64,000 nt of DNA from assembly GCF_016894385.1 (NCBI RefSeq), contig NZ_CP069811.1:224501-288500 (forward strand). Reading direction: 5' to 3'. This document shows, one piece after another, positions 25,950 through 35,388 of this stretch. The position numbers and the translations under genes were made by a program. The notes under the pieces are model-generated. The model saw only the letters and a program-made list of their open reading frames with translations, searched no databases and had not been told where the DNA came from. Position 1 is the stretch's first letter; every line of letters begins with the position of its first letter. The DNA comes from Cupriavidus oxalaticus (lineage in GTDB: Bacteria; Pseudomonadota; Gammaproteobacteria; Burkholderiales; Burkholderiaceae).

Positions 25950-26813
25950 GTGCTAGTAGTTCTTGGCTATGTCGTCGTGGTTGTCGCGGTGCTTGGCGGT
26001 TACGCCATGACCGGCGGCCACATGGGCGCGCTATATCAACCGGCGGAATTCGTGATCATCGGGGGTGCCGCCTTCGGTGCCTTCATCGCCACCAACACCA
26101 CCAAGGCCATCAAGGCCACCGCCCGCGCCCTGCCGGGCCTGTTCAAGGGCTCCAAGTACAAGAAGGAGCTGTACCTGGACGTCATGTCGCTGCTGTATGT
26201 GCTGCTGTCCAAGGCACGCCGCGAGGGCATCCTGTTCCTGGAAAAGGAAATCGCGGATCCCGCCTCCAGCAGCGTCTTCAGCCAGTATCCGCGCATCCTG
26301 TCGGATCCGGTGGTGATGGAATTCCTCACCGACTACCTGCGCATGATGGTCAACGGCAACATGAACGCCTTCGAGATCGAGGCCCTGATGGACCACGAGA
26401 TCGAGACCTTCCGCCATGAGGCCGAGATTCCCGCCCATGCGCTGTCGCGCGTCGGCGATGCGCTGCCCGCCTTCGGCATCGTCGCCGCGGTGATGGGCGT
26501 GGTGCATGCGCTGGGTTCGGCCGACCTGCCGCCGGCGGAACTGGGCGCGCTGATCGCGCACGCCATGGTCGGCACCTTCCTGGGCATCCTGCTGGCCTAC
26601 GGTTTTATCTCGCCGCTGGCCGCGCGCATCGAGCTGCAGGTGTCCGAGAACGTCAAGGTCTACGAGTGCATCAAGGTGGTGCTGCTCGCCTCCCTGAACG
26701 GCTACGCCCCGCTGGTCGCGGTGGAATTCGGCCGCAAGGTGCTGTACTCCACGGTGCGGCCGTCGTTCCTCGAGCTCGACGACCACGTGCGCGAAGTCAA
26801 GAGCCTGAACTGA
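25950..26813 (+). CDS. motA: Flagellar motor stator protein MotA
   Basis: 287 residues from a GTG at 25950 behind ACGGGGATCC. It begins like E. coli MotA (MLVVLGYVVVVVAVLGGYAMTGG, GALYQPAEFVIIGGAAFGAF). Four transmembrane helices fall at about 1-20, 30-50, 170-190 and 200-220, with a large cytoplasmic loop carrying the charged residues that touch FliG. The proton-channel segment GDALPAFGIVAAVMGVVHALG is conserved. MotA and MotB form the proton-driven stator. motB follows 24 bp downstream. Confidence 0.96.
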   Translation: MLVVLGYVVVVVAVLGGYAMTGGHMGALYQPAEFVIIGGAAFGAFIATNTTKAIKATARALPGLFKGSKYKKELYLDVMSLLYVLLSKARREGILFLEKEIADPASSSVFSQYPRILSDPVVMEFLTDYLRMMVNGNMNAFEIEALMDHEIETFRHEAEIPAHALSRVGDALPAFGIVAAVMGVVHALGSADLPPAELGALIAHAMVGTFLGILLAYGFISPLAARIELQVSENVKVYECIKVVLLASLNGYAPLVAVEFGRKVLYSTVRPSFLELDDHVREVKSLN

Positions 26814-26837
26814 GCACGGCAAGGCAGGAGGCACCCC

Positions 26838-27803
26838 ATGAGCAGCGCACATGACATGCGTCCGATCATCGTCCGCCGGGCGAGATCGCACGCCAGGCCG
26901 CACGGCAACCACAGCTGGAAGATCGCCTACGCCGACTTCATGACGGCGATGATGGCGCTGTTCCTGGTGCTGTGGCTGCTGTCCAGCGCCAACAAGAAGA
27001 CGCTGGAAGGCATCGCGGAATATTTCCGCATGCCGCTCAAGGTGGCCATCGTCGGTGGCGAGAAAAGCAGCCAGTCGCCCAGCGTGATCCCGGGCGGCGG
27101 CATGGACGCCCTGCGCAAGGACGGCGAAGTCATACGCGCGCGCGACAACGACCCGAGCGAGGAACAGCGCCGCAACGACCTGCAGGAAGGGCAGCGCCTG
27201 CGCGCGCTCAAGCAGCGCCTGGAGCAGATCATCGAGAACAACCCGATGCTGCGCCAGTTCCGCCCGCAGCTGCTGCTCGACATCACCAGCGAAGGCCTGC
27301 GCATCCAGATCCTCGATACGCAGAACCGCCCGATGTTCCGCACCGGCAGCGCCAATGTCGAGAGCTATATGCGCACCATCCTGCGCGAGATCGGGCCGGT
27401 GCTGAACGAGCTGCCGAACAAGGTCAGCCTGTCCGGCCATACCGACGCGGCCAACTATTCCAACGGCGAGCGCACCTACAGCAACTGGGAGCTGTCCAGC
27501 GACCGCGCCAATGCGTCGCGCCGCGAACTGATCGCGGGCGGCATGCAGGAGGGCAAGGTGCTGCGCGTGCTGGGCCTGGCCGCGACCATGCCGCTGGACA
27601 AGCAGGACCTGCTGGCGCCGGTGAACCGCCGCATCAGCATCGTCGTGCTCAACCACAAGGCCCAGGCGCGCTTCGAGGCCGAGAACGCCAGCGCAGCCGA
27701 GGTCTCGGTGGCGGCGCAGGCCGGCAAGATGGCGCAGGAGATGCAGGCCGGCCTGGCGGGGGCTTCGGCGCCGGGGGCGCCCGCAGAGGGCAAGTCACCA
27801 TGA
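26838..27803 (+). CDS. motB: Flagellar motor stator protein MotB
   Basis: 321 residues. A basic N-terminus is followed by a single transmembrane helix with the proton-accepting Asp33 (IAYADFMTAMMALFLVLWLL), a plug/linker and a C-terminal OmpA-like peptidoglycan-binding domain (VSLSGHTDAANYSN, NWELSSDRANASRREL, RRISIVVL). It anchors the stator to the cell wall. SD: AGGCAGGAGG. A dispersed palindromic repeat begins 11 bp after the stop codon, between motB and cheA. Confidence 0.96.
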   Translation: MSSAHDMRPIIVRRARSHARPHGNHSWKIAYADFMTAMMALFLVLWLLSSANKKTLEGIAEYFRMPLKVAIVGGEKSSQSPSVIPGGGMDALRKDGEVIRARDNDPSEEQRRNDLQEGQRLRALKQRLEQIIENNPMLRQFRPQLLLDITSEGLRIQILDTQNRPMFRTGSANVESYMRTILREIGPVLNELPNKVSLSGHTDAANYSNGERTYSNWELSSDRANASRRELIAGGMQEGKVLRVLGLAATMPLDKQDLLAPVNRRISIVVLNHKAQARFEAENASAAEVSVAAQAGKMAQEMQAGLAGASAPGAPAEGKSP

Positions 27804-27814
27804 AGCACGATGTT

Positions 27815-27896
27815 TGTCGTTCCCGCGCAGGCGGGAACCCAGTGGCTTTCACGCCGGGGGTAACGACGCTGGATTCCCGCCTGCGCGGGAATGACG
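27815..27896. repeat. Dispersed palindromic repeat, family 1, copy 1 (motB-cheA spacer)
   Basis: TTCCCGCGCAGGCGGGAA on the left and TTCCCGCCTGCGCGGGAA on the right flank a short centre that also folds (CCAGTGGC with GACGCTGG). The whole unit is an imperfect palindrome with TGTCGTTCCC/GGGAATGAC ends. The same unit is at 30538-30607; this copy carries a 12-15 bp extra centre. Confidence 0.85.
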
Positions 27897-27945
27897 GTGG
27901 CGGTTGCGCCGTCATCAGGAATAACCGCAAGTGAGTCAGGACGCC

Positions 27946-29961
27946 ATGTCTGTCGATATCGATATCACACAGTTTTACCAGACCTTCTTCGAAGAAGCGG
28001 AAGAACTGCTCGTGGAAATGGAGCAGCTGCTGCTCGGCCTGGACATCGAGTCTCCCGATGCCGAGCATCTGAACGCGATCTTCCGGGCGGCGCACTCGAT
28101 CAAGGGCGGGGCCGCCACCTTCGGGTTCGCGGCGCTGACCGAGACCACCCACATCTTCGAGAACCTGCTGGACCGCACGCGCCGGCAGGAACTGGCGTTG
28201 ACCAGGACCATCATCGACACTTTTCTGGAAACCAAGGACGTGTTGCAAGACCAGCTCAACGCCTACCGCAACGGCACCGAACCCGATCCGGAAACGCTGG
28301 CGCGCATCTGCGCCGTGCTGCAGCAGCTCGCGCAGGAAGCCGCCGGCCAGGCGCCCGTGGCCGCGCCAGTTGCTGCACCCGCTGCGGCTCCGGTTGCCGC
28401 TCCCGTTGCCGCGCCTGCAGCCGTGGCAGGCGGCGCGCTGAAGATCCGGCTGATCAAGGTCTCGGCCAACGACCAGGCGCTGCTGCGCGAAGAACTCGCC
28501 AACCTCGGCGAGATCACCGGGCAGCAGGAGGTCAACGGCGAACTGGTGGTGTGGCTCAACACCCAGTGCAGCGCCGACGACATCATCGCGGTGTGCTGCT
28601 TCGTGATCGACATGGACCAGATCGTGATCGAAGCCGCGGCCGAAGCACCGGCCGCGGCACCGGCACCTGCGGCGATGCCCGCTCCCGCTCCGGTGCCGGC
28701 AGCCCCCGCCGCTCCTGCTCCCGCCGCACGCGAGAAGGAGAAGGAAAAAGCCAAGCCTGCCCCGGCCGCTGCCCACGGCGAAGGCTCGATCCGCGTGCCG
28801 ACCGAAAAGGTCGACCAGATCATCAACCTGGTGGGCGAGCTGGTGATCACCCAGTCGATGCTGGCGCAGACCGCGTCGTCGCTCGACCCGGTGCTGTTCG
28901 ACCGCCTGTTCTCCGGCATGGGCCAGCTCGAGCGCAACGCGCGCGACCTGCAGGAAGCGGTGATGTCGATCCGCATGATGCCGATGGACTACGTGTTCTC
29001 GCGCTTCCCGCGGCTGGTGCGCGACCTGGCCAGCAAGCTCGGCAAGCAGATCGACCTGGTCACCTTCGGCAAGGCCACCGAGCTCGACAAGAGCCTGATC
29101 GAACGCATCATCGACCCGCTCACGCACCTGGTGCGCAACAGCCTGGACCACGGCATCGAGACCCCGGACAGGCGCGTCGCCGCCGGCAAGGAGCCGACCG
29201 GCCAGCTGGTGCTGTCCGCGCAGCATCACGGCGGCAATATCGTGATCGAAGTCAGCGACGACGGCGGCGGCCTGAACCGCGAGCGCATCCTGGCCAAGGC
29301 GATCCAGAACGGCCTGCCGGTGTCCGAGAACATCAGCGACGAGGAAGTCTGGCAACTGATCTTCGCGCCGGGCTTCTCCACTGCGGAAGTCGTCACCGAC
29401 GTCTCGGGCCGCGGCGTGGGCATGGACGTGGTCAAGCGCAACATCCAGGAGATGGGCGGCCACGTGCAGATCAGCTCGCGCCCGGGCCTGGGCACCACCA
29501 TCCGCATCGTGCTGCCGCTGACGCTGGCGATCCTGGACGGCATGTCGGTCAAGGTCGGCGAAGAGACCTTCATCCTGCCGCTGAACTGCGTGATGGAATC
29601 GCTGCAGCCCAAGGCCGAGGACGTGCACACCGCCGCCAACTCCGACCGCGTCATGCACGTGCGCGGCGAATACCTGCCGCTGCTGGAAATGCACCGCGTC
29701 TTCAACGTTGCCGACGCGGTGCAGGAGCCCACGCAGGGCATCGCCGTGATCCTGCAGGCCGAAGGCAAGCGCTTCGCGCTGCTGGTGGACCAGCTGATCG
29801 GCCAGCACCAGGTGGTGCTGAAGAACCTGGAAACCAACTACCGCAAGGTGCCGTGCATCTCCGCGGCGACCATCCTCGGCGACGGCAGCGTGGCGCTGAT
29901 CGTCGATGTCGGCGCGCTGCAGCGCACCGGGGTGCGCCGGCAGGAGCCGGCGCTGGCGTAA
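27946..29961 (+). CDS. cheA: Chemotaxis histidine kinase CheA
   Basis: 671 residues from the ATG at 27946 (AGGA six bases upstream); a GTG at 27931 is an alternative. P1 HPt domain with phospho-acceptor His50 ([16 protein letters not shown]). Pro/Ala linker, P2 CheY/CheB-docking domain about 165-235, second Pro/Ala linker. P3 dimerisation helices ([27 protein letters not shown]). P4 ATPase with N box [13 protein letters not shown]1 DDGGGLNRE and G2 [11 protein letters not shown]5 CheW-like regulatory domain at the end. It phosphorylates CheY and CheB in response to receptors. It is the first che gene after motAB, with a repeat in the spacer. Confidence 0.96.
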   Translation: MSVDIDITQFYQTFFEEAEELLVEMEQLLLGLDIESPDAEHLNAIFRAAHSIKGGAATFGFAALTETTHIFENLLDRTRRQELALTRTIIDTFLETKDVLQDQLNAYRNGTEPDPETLARICAVLQQLAQEAAGQAPVAAPVAAPAAAPVAAPVAAPAAVAGGALKIRLIKVSANDQALLREELANLGEITGQQEVNGELVVWLNTQCSADDIIAVCCFVIDMDQIVIEAAAEAPAAAPAPAAMPAPAPVPAAPAAPAPAAREKEKEKAKPAPAAAHGEGSIRVPTEKVDQIINLVGELVITQSMLAQTASSLDPVLFDRLFSGMGQLERNARDLQEAVMSIRMMPMDYVFSRFPRLVRDLASKLGKQIDLVTFGKATELDKSLIERIIDPLTHLVRNSLDHGIETPDRRVAAGKEPTGQLVLSAQHHGGNIVIEVSDDGGGLNRERILAKAIQNGLPVSENISDEEVWQLIFAPGFSTAEVVTDVSGRGVGMDVVKRNIQEMGGHVQISSRPGLGTTIRIVLPLTLAILDGMSVKVGEETFILPLNCVMESLQPKAEDVHTAANSDRVMHVRGEYLPLLEMHRVFNVADAVQEPTQGIAVILQAEGKRFALLVDQLIGQHQVVLKNLETNYRKVPCISAATILGDGSVALIVDVGALQRTGVRRQEPALA

Positions 29962-29995
29962 TCAACCGACCCACTACAGGAAGAGAAAACACATC

Positions 29996-30490
29996 ATGGC
30001 CGGCATCGGACACATCGATACCCCCGGAAGCGACGCTTCGGGCCAGGAGTTCCTGGTCTTCACGCTGGGCTCGGAGGAATACGGCATCGACATCCTCAAG
30101 GTGCAGGAGATCCGCAGCTACGAGACCGTCACGCGCATCGCCAGCGCGCCCGATTTCATCAAGGGCGTGACCAACCTGCGCGGCGTGATCGTGCCGATCG
30201 TCGACCTGCGCCTGAAGTTCCGCCTGGGCAACGTGCGCTACGACCACCAGACCGTGGTCATCATCCTCAACGTGGCCGGCCGCGTGGTCGGCATCGTGGT
30301 CGATGGCGTGTCGGACGTGCTGACGCTGACCGGCGAGGCGATCAAGCCCGCGCCGGAGTTCGGCGTGTCGATCTCGACCGAGCACCTGACCGGCCTGGGC
30401 ACCATCGACGGCCGCATGCTGGTGCTGATCGATATCGAGAAGCTGATGACCAGCGCCGAGATGGCGCTGGTCGAGGCCGAACTGGCCTGA
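29996..30490 (+). CDS. cheW: Chemotaxis adaptor CheW (second copy)
   Basis: 164 residues from the ATG at 29996 (AGGAAGAG upstream). [64 protein letters not shown] and [11 protein letters not shown] define a canonical CheW. It lies directly after cheA and is probably the main adaptor of the receptor arrays. It is clearly paralogous to the CheW at 19310-19807, with long shared blocks. Confidence 0.95.
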   Translation: MAGIGHIDTPGSDASGQEFLVFTLGSEEYGIDILKVQEIRSYETVTRIASAPDFIKGVTNLRGVIVPIVDLRLKFRLGNVRYDHQTVVIILNVAGRVVGIVVDGVSDVLTLTGEAIKPAPEFGVSISTEHLTGLGTIDGRMLVLIDIEKLMTSAEMALVEAELA

Positions 30491-30537
30491 CGCCGGAGCT
30501 ATTGATGGTTCCGCACATCACCGCATCTCTTTTCGCT

Positions 30538-30607
30538 TGTCGTTCCCGCGCAGGCGGGAACCCAGTGGCTTTAAAGACGCTGGATTCCCGCCTGCGCGGG
30601 AATGACA
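30538..30607. repeat. Dispersed palindromic repeat, family 1, copy 2 (cheW-cheR spacer)
   Basis: 70-bp imperfect palindrome centred on TTTAAA, with ends TGTCGTTCCC and GGGAATGACA. It is the compact version of the unit at 27815-27896. As RNA it would fold into one long hairpin between cheW and cheR, and may affect mRNA stability or decay within the operon. Confidence 0.88.
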
Positions 30608-30680
30608 GTGGTGATGTCTGCATTATCGCGAATCCGGAACACTCCAATAGCGAAAGCCACCTCCATCTTCGCAGCCAGCC

Positions 30681-31604
30681 ATGACGCCGTTCCGCACTGC
30701 CGCCAGCGCGCCCGCCAGCCTCCAGGGCCTGGCGGGCGCAGTCTCCGCGCCGGCCGCCAACCCGCGGCGCGACGAGATGCGCGACTTCCTGCTGACCGAG
30801 CGCGACTTCGAGAAGATCCGCGCGCTGATCCACAAGCGCGCGGGCATCTCGCTGGGCAGCCACAAGCGCGAGATGGTCTACAGCCGCCTGGCGCGCCGCC
30901 TGCGCACGCTGCAGCTGGCCGACTTTGCCTCGTACCTGGCGCTCCTGGAAGCGGATGACCGCTCGCCCGAGTGGGAGTTCTTCACCAACTCGCTGACCAC
31001 CAACCTGACTTCCTTCTTCCGCGAAGCGCACCATTTCCCGCTGCTGGCCGAGCACGCGAAGAAGACCGGCCGCCCGTACAGCGTGTGGTGCGCCGCGGCG
31101 TCCACCGGCGAAGAGCCGTACTCGATCGCCATCACGCTGGCCGAGGCGCTGGGCGAGCGCGCCGCCACCGTGCTGGCCACCGATATCGACACGCAGGTGC
31201 TGGCCAAGGCGCGCAGCGGCGTGTATTCGGCCGACCAGGTCGCGCGGCTCTCGCCCGAACGACTCAAGCGCTTCTTCCTGAAGGGCACCGGCCCGCGCGC
31301 GGGCTCGGTCAAGGTCAAGCCCGAGCTGGCCGCCACCATCACGTTCGAGCCGCTCAACCTGCTCGCGCCCGACTGGGGCATCCGCGAGCAGTTCGACGCG
31401 ATCTTCTGCCGCAACGTGATGATCTATTTCGACAAGCCGACGCAGGGCCGCATCCTGGAGCGCTTCGTGCCGCTGCTCAAGCCGCACGGCCTGCTCTTCG
31501 CCGGCCACTCGGAGAACTTCTCCTACGTCACGCGCGCATTCCAGCTGCGCGGGCAGACTGTCTACGAACTGGCGCACGATGCCGCCAGGGCGGGAAGGGC
31601 CTGA
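30681..31604 (+). CDS. cheR: Chemoreceptor glutamate methyltransferase CheR
   Basis: 307 residues. N-terminal helical domain ([40 protein letters not shown]) recognises receptors. The SAM-binding domain has [33 protein letters not shown] (motif I), [17 protein letters not shown], and [11 protein letters not shown]. It adds methyl groups to receptor glutamates, opposing CheB and CheD. Its stop overlaps the cheD start (TGATG). An extra, low-complexity Ala-rich 30-residue N-terminus is present. The receptor at 21620 carries the matching C-terminal pentapeptide. Confidence 0.95.
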   Translation: MTPFRTAASAPASLQGLAGAVSAPAANPRRDEMRDFLLTERDFEKIRALIHKRAGISLGSHKREMVYSRLARRLRTLQLADFASYLALLEADDRSPEWEFFTNSLTTNLTSFFREAHHFPLLAEHAKKTGRPYSVWCAAASTGEEPYSIAITLAEALGERAATVLATDIDTQVLAKARSGVYSADQVARLSPERLKRFFLKGTGPRAGSVKVKPELAATITFEPLNLLAPDWGIREQFDAIFCRNVMIYFDKPTQGRILERFVPLLKPHGLLFAGHSENFSYVTRAFQLRGQTVYELAHDAARAGRA

Positions 31605-32275
31605 TGCGCACGCCCTGTCTGCCCGAGGCGCTGGCCACGCGCACCTACTTCGACCGCGAGTTCGGCAAGCAGGCGGTCAAGCTGCTGCCCAACGAGTACT
31701 ACGTGACGCGCGAGGACGTGGTGCTGACCACCGTGCTGGGTTCGTGCGTGGCCGCGTGCATCCGCGACGAGGTCGCCGGCGTCGGTGGCATGAACCACTT
31801 CATGCTGCCCGACGACGAAGGTGGCGGCGCTGGCGCCGACCGCATGCTGTCGCCGTCGATGCGCTACGGCAGCTACGCGCTCGAGGTGCTGATCAACGAG
31901 CTGCTCAAGATGGGCGCGCGGCGCGAGCGGCTGGAGGCCAAGGTCTTCGGCGGCGGTGCGGTGCTGGCCAACATGACCACGCTGAACATCGGCGACCGCA
32001 ACGCGGATTTCGTGCTGCGCTACCTCAAGGCCGAAGAGATCCGCGTCGCGGCGCAGGACCTGCGCGGCCCGCATGCGCGCCGCGTCAGCTATTTCCCGGT
32101 CGGCGGGCTGGCACTGGTGCGCCGCCTGACGCGGCAGGACGACGAGGTCTCGGTGGCGCGCGACGAACGCGCGCTGGCACGGGCCATCGCAACCTCGGCC
32201 AGGGCCCCGGCGCGCGCGCCGGAGCGCACCCCCGAACTGTTTGCGCGGCAGTCTTCCACGCGCCCGCTTCCCTGA
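31604..32275 (+). CDS. cheD: Chemoreceptor glutamine deamidase CheD
   Basis: 223 residues from the ATG at 31604, overlapping the cheR stop by one base. The cysteine-amidase signature is present: [14 protein letters not shown] with catalytic Cys48, [10 protein letters not shown] with His65, and a following Thr/Asn-containing [13 protein letters not shown] region. CheD deamidates receptor glutamines to glutamates and can bind CheC-type phosphatases; no CheC is in the window, CheZ is used instead. The C-terminal 45 residues are Ala/Arg/Pro-rich and probably disordered. Confidence 0.94.
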   Translation: MRTPCLPEALATRTYFDREFGKQAVKLLPNEYYVTREDVVLTTVLGSCVAACIRDEVAGVGGMNHFMLPDDEGGGAGADRMLSPSMRYGSYALEVLINELLKMGARRERLEAKVFGGGAVLANMTTLNIGDRNADFVLRYLKAEEIRVAAQDLRGPHARRVSYFPVGGLALVRRLTRQDDEVSVARDERALARAIATSARAPARAPERTPELFARQSSTRPLP

Positions 32276-32296
32276 CCCAACCGAGCACGAATTCCT

Positions 32297-33370
32297 ATGA
32301 CTGCCGCCAAGATCAAGGTGCTCTGCGTGGATGATTCCGCGCTGATCCGCAGCCTGATGACGGAGATCATCAACAGCCAGCCCGACATGGAAGTGGTTGG
32401 CACCGCCCCCGATCCTCTGGTGGCGCGCGACCTGATCAAGCGCCTGAACCCGGACGTGCTGACACTGGACGTCGAAATGCCGCGCATGGACGGCCTGGAT
32501 TTCCTGGAGCGCCTGATGCGGCTGCGACCGATGCCGGTGCTGATGGTGTCGTCGCTGACCGAGCGCGGCTCGGAAATCACCATGCGCGCGCTGGAGCTCG
32601 GCGCGGTGGATTTCGTCACCAAGCCCAAGCTCGGCATTCGCGACGGGCTGATCGAATACACCGACACCATTGCCGACAAGCTGCGCGCCGCAGCGCGCGC
32701 GCGCGTGCGTGCCGCGGCGCAGCCTGCGGCAGGCACCGCTGCCCCCGCGCCGATCTTGCGCAGCCCGCTGCTGTCGACCGAGAAGCTGATCATCGTGGGC
32801 GCCTCCACCGGCGGCACCGAGGCGATCAAGGAATTCCTGATGCCGCTGCCGCCCGACAGCCCCGCGGTGATGATCGTGCAGCATATGCCGGCCGGCTTCA
32901 CGCGCTCGTTCGCGCAGCGCCTGGACGGGCTGTGCCGCATCACCGTGAAGGAAGCCGAGCACGGCGAGCGCGTGTTGCCCGGCCATGCGTACATCGCGCC
33001 GGGCGATTCGCACCTGCGCCTGGCGCGCAGCGGTGCCAACTATGTCGCGCACCTGTCGCAGGAAGCGCCGGTCAACCGGCACCGGCCCTCGGTCGACGTG
33101 CTGTTCGATTCGGCCGCCGAGCATGGCGGCAAGAATGTGATCGGCGTGATCCTGACCGGCATGGGCAAGGACGGCGCGCGCGGCATGCTGCGCATGCGCG
33201 AGGCCGGCGCCTACAACCTGGCGCAGGACGAGCACACCTCTATCGTGTTTGGCATGCCGAAGGAGGCGATCGCCACCGGCGGCGTGCATGAAATCGTGCC
33301 CTTGCCGTCGATGACCCAGCGCGTGATGGCGCGCCTGGCCACGTACGGCACGCGCGCGCAACGGGTCTAG
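32297..33370 (+). CDS. cheB: Chemotaxis methylesterase/response regulator CheB
   Basis: 357 residues. Receiver domain with Asp12/13 region ([14 protein letters not shown]) and phospho-acceptor Asp58 ([12 protein letters not shown]), Ala/Pro linker about 130-158, then methylesterase domain with catalytic Ser170 ([10 protein letters not shown]), His196 (VQHMPAGFT) and Asp292 (TGMGKDG). It removes receptor methyl groups when phosphorylated by CheA. Spacing of 21 bp from cheD fits a single operon. Confidence 0.96.
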   Translation: MTAAKIKVLCVDDSALIRSLMTEIINSQPDMEVVGTAPDPLVARDLIKRLNPDVLTLDVEMPRMDGLDFLERLMRLRPMPVLMVSSLTERGSEITMRALELGAVDFVTKPKLGIRDGLIEYTDTIADKLRAAARARVRAAAQPAAGTAAPAPILRSPLLSTEKLIIVGASTGGTEAIKEFLMPLPPDSPAVMIVQHMPAGFTRSFAQRLDGLCRITVKEAEHGERVLPGHAYIAPGDSHLRLARSGANYVAHLSQEAPVNRHRPSVDVLFDSAAEHGGKNVIGVILTGMGKDGARGMLRMREAGAYNLAQDEHTSIVFGMPKEAIATGGVHEIVPLPSMTQRVMARLATYGTRAQRV

Positions 33371-33440
33371 TCGAGCCGGCAAGCCGAAACAACAAAGCCG
33401 GACCAACAAGCCATCACTGCATTTACCTGGAGCCCTCAAA

Positions 33441-33827
33441 GTGGACAAGAACATCAAGATCCTGGTCGTGGACGATTTCCCGACCATGCGCCGGATCATC
33501 CGTAACCTGCTCAAGGAGCTGGGATTCGTCAACGTCGAAGAAGCCGAGGACGGTGCCGCCGGCCTGGAGAAGGCCAGGGACGGCAGCTTCCAGTTCGTGA
33601 TCTCCGACTGGAACATGCCCAACATGGACGGCCTGTCGATGCTGCAGGCGATCCGCGCTGACGCGAATATCGGCAAGATCCCGGTGCTGATGGTGACGGC
33701 CGAGGCCAAGAAGGAAAACATCATCGCCGCGGCCCAGGCCGGCGCCAACGGCTATGTGGTCAAGCCGTTCACGGCAGCCACGCTGGACGAGAAGATCGCC
33801 AAGATCTTCGAGAAACTCGGCGGCTGA
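33441..33827 (+). CDS. cheY: Chemotaxis response regulator CheY
   Basis: 128 residues from a GTG at 33441 with GGAG upstream. All CheY residues are in place: Asp11/Asp12, phospho-acceptor Asp56 ([12 protein letters not shown]), Thr86, Tyr105 and Lys108 ([10 protein letters not shown]). CheY-P binds FliM/FliN to reverse rotation. It is followed 19 bp later by cheZ, which dephosphorylates it. This is the canonical CheY of the system, closer to E. coli CheY than the receiver at 18773. Confidence 0.97.
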   Translation: MDKNIKILVVDDFPTMRRIIRNLLKELGFVNVEEAEDGAAGLEKARDGSFQFVISDWNMPNMDGLSMLQAIRADANIGKIPVLMVTAEAKKENIIAAAQAGANGYVVKPFTAATLDEKIAKIFEKLGG

Positions 33828-33846
33828 TCCAAAGGAGCCCTTTGCC

Positions 33847-34482
33847 ATGACTCCGACGCTGAGCAACGATTCGGCCGAGCAACTGATCCTGCGCATCGGT
33901 AACCTGACGCGGATGCTGCGCGACAATATGCGCGAGCTCGGCCTGGACAAGGAGATCGAGCGCGCCGCGCAGGCCATCCCCGATGCGCGCGACCGGCTCA
34001 ACTACATCGCGGCAATGACCGAGCAGGCCGCCGAGCGCACGCTGAACGCGGTCGAACTGGCGCAGCCGATCCAGTCCGACATCGAGCAGCAGGCCGAGAC
34101 CCTGGACAAGCGCTGGGGGGCGTGGTTCGAGCAGCCGGTGGAGCTGGCCGACGCCCGCTCGCTGGTGCTCGACACGCGCGCCTTCCTGTCCGAGGTCCCG
34201 GCGCAAGCCCGCGCCACCAACAGCCACCTGCTCGACATCATGATGGCGCAGGACTTCCAGGACCTGACCGGGCAGGTGATCAAGAAGATGATGGACATGA
34301 TCCGCACGCTGGAGCAGGAGCTGCTGCAGGTGCTGATCGACAATGTCCCGTCCGAGCGGCGCGTAGAAGCGCAGGCGCCGTCGACACTGCTCAACGGGCC
34401 GCAGGTGAATCCGGAGGGCAAGGCCGACGTGGTGTCGGACCAGGCGCAGGTGGATGATTTGTTGGCTAGTTTGGGGTTCTGA
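33847..34482 (+). CDS. cheZ: CheY-P phosphatase CheZ
   Basis: 211 residues from the ATG at 33847. A long helical hairpin carries the active-site segment [19 protein letters not shown] with Asp139 and Gln143, equivalent to E. coli Asp143/Gln147. The C-terminal amphipathic CheY-binding peptide ([10 protein letters not shown]) is conserved and ends the protein. It is the last gene of the che operon here; immediately downstream the sequence changes character (accessory insertion). Confidence 0.95.
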   Translation: MTPTLSNDSAEQLILRIGNLTRMLRDNMRELGLDKEIERAAQAIPDARDRLNYIAAMTEQAAERTLNAVELAQPIQSDIEQQAETLDKRWGAWFEQPVELADARSLVLDTRAFLSEVPAQARATNSHLLDIMMAQDFQDLTGQVIKKMMDMIRTLEQELLQVLIDNVPSERRVEAQAPSTLLNGPQVNPEGKADVVSDQAQVDDLLASLGF

Positions 34483-34564
34483 CGTTTCGGTTAGGCTCGC
34501 TTTTTAAGAGTTTGCCCATACCCGCGCTTACAACCCCTCTTCATACTGGATTCGTCGCTGCGTC

Positions 34565-34775
34565 GTGGCGACCGGGTTTAGCAGCCCGGAGAGAGAGCCG
34601 AACGTTCGCCTTCTGGCGGTATTCTTACGTTCGCCGTGCCTTCGCACGCCCCTTCTTTGGGCGGGCCCTGGCAGGGGAGCCTTCGGGCTCGCCGGCTTTT
34701 GGCTCTTTCCCGGTCTGCTAACCCTGCCTTGCGCCCGCCCACCCCGATCAGCACCCCGGGGAGCGGGACTGAACC
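34565..34775 (+). ncRNA. Structured RNA element resembling phage C4-type antisense RNA
   Basis: The stretch has dense hairpins rather than codons: CGCC-TTCT-GGCG (34607-34618), GTGC-CTTC-GCAC (34636-34647), GCCC-N7-GGGC (34648-34662) and GAGCC-TTCG-GGCTC (34677-34690). GGGTTTAGCAGCCCGG (34574-34589) is complementary, with one bulge and one mismatch, to CCGGTCTGCTAACCC (34710-34724). Paired a/a'-type segments ahead of a small ORF are the layout of C4/P4-immunity antisense RNAs known from phages P1 and P4. The assignment is by pattern memory, not search. It lies between cheZ and a small ORF at 34896. The strand is inferred from the downstream ORF. Confidence 0.45.
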
Positions 34776-34895
34776 TGTATGAGAAGGGGGATATTTCCAT
34801 GCTTCAGTCTTTACTTGCCCATATCGGGCGATTGGCAATCTCCAATACCTGCACACTGCCGCAGTGCGCGCGAGCCGCGTATGTGGAGGTGCGCC

Positions 34896-35186
34896 ATGTA
34901 TAACCATAGCCATCACGGCATCACAGCGGAACACAACGGTGCCGACATGCTCGTGACCGCCCACAGCCCCGGCGAGAATCCGCTGAGCCTCGCCGTGCAG
35001 CGCGCGGCACAGCTTCATGGCCTCTTGCTCATGGCCAGCGATCATGGCGCCCCGAGTCTGGATCCGGTGGATCTGGACCAGCGGACCTGGGAGAACTTGC
35101 TTTCCCTCGCCGTCAGCCTGGCGCACGAGACGCAGGTGTTGAGTGAACTGGCCGTGCTACAGGGGCAGGCGCTGCAGGCTGACTGA
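34896..35186 (+). CDS. Small hypothetical protein downstream of the structured RNA
   Basis: 96 residues from the ATG at 34896, with GGAGG five bases upstream. The sequence is helical and His/Leu-rich (MYNHSHHGITAEHNG, then NPLSLAVQRAAQLHGLLLMASDHG and WENLLSLAVSLAHETQVLSELAVLQGQALQ). No signal or membrane helix. Small helical proteins often follow this type of RNA element, and control of this ORF by the RNA is the natural hypothesis. I recognise no named family. Confidence 0.55.
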   Translation: MYNHSHHGITAEHNGADMLVTAHSPGENPLSLAVQRAAQLHGLLLMASDHGAPSLDPVDLDQRTWENLLSLAVSLAHETQVLSELAVLQGQALQAD

Positions 35187-35388
35187 TGTTTGGGGGCAGC
35201 CGTGCAATCGGCTGCCGTCCCGTCCTGGGAGCACGGTCGATTGATCAGTCGCCATCTGCGGGTCGTGCGGCTCCCACGGAGATGCCGTAATATCCCGGGG
35301 AGCCCGGACTCACCGGATCCTGGCGGCAACGAAACTCGACTTTCCCTTCCTGCGGGCCGCCACCACGCCAAGTTTCTGACCTAGTCCA

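Noticed and set aside
26031..27656. 541-residue minus-strand open frame opposite motAB, and similar long antisense frames opposite cheA, flhA, flhF, aer and the MCP
   Set aside because: They are His/Arg/Ala-rich shadows produced by high third-position GC opposite well-recognised genes.
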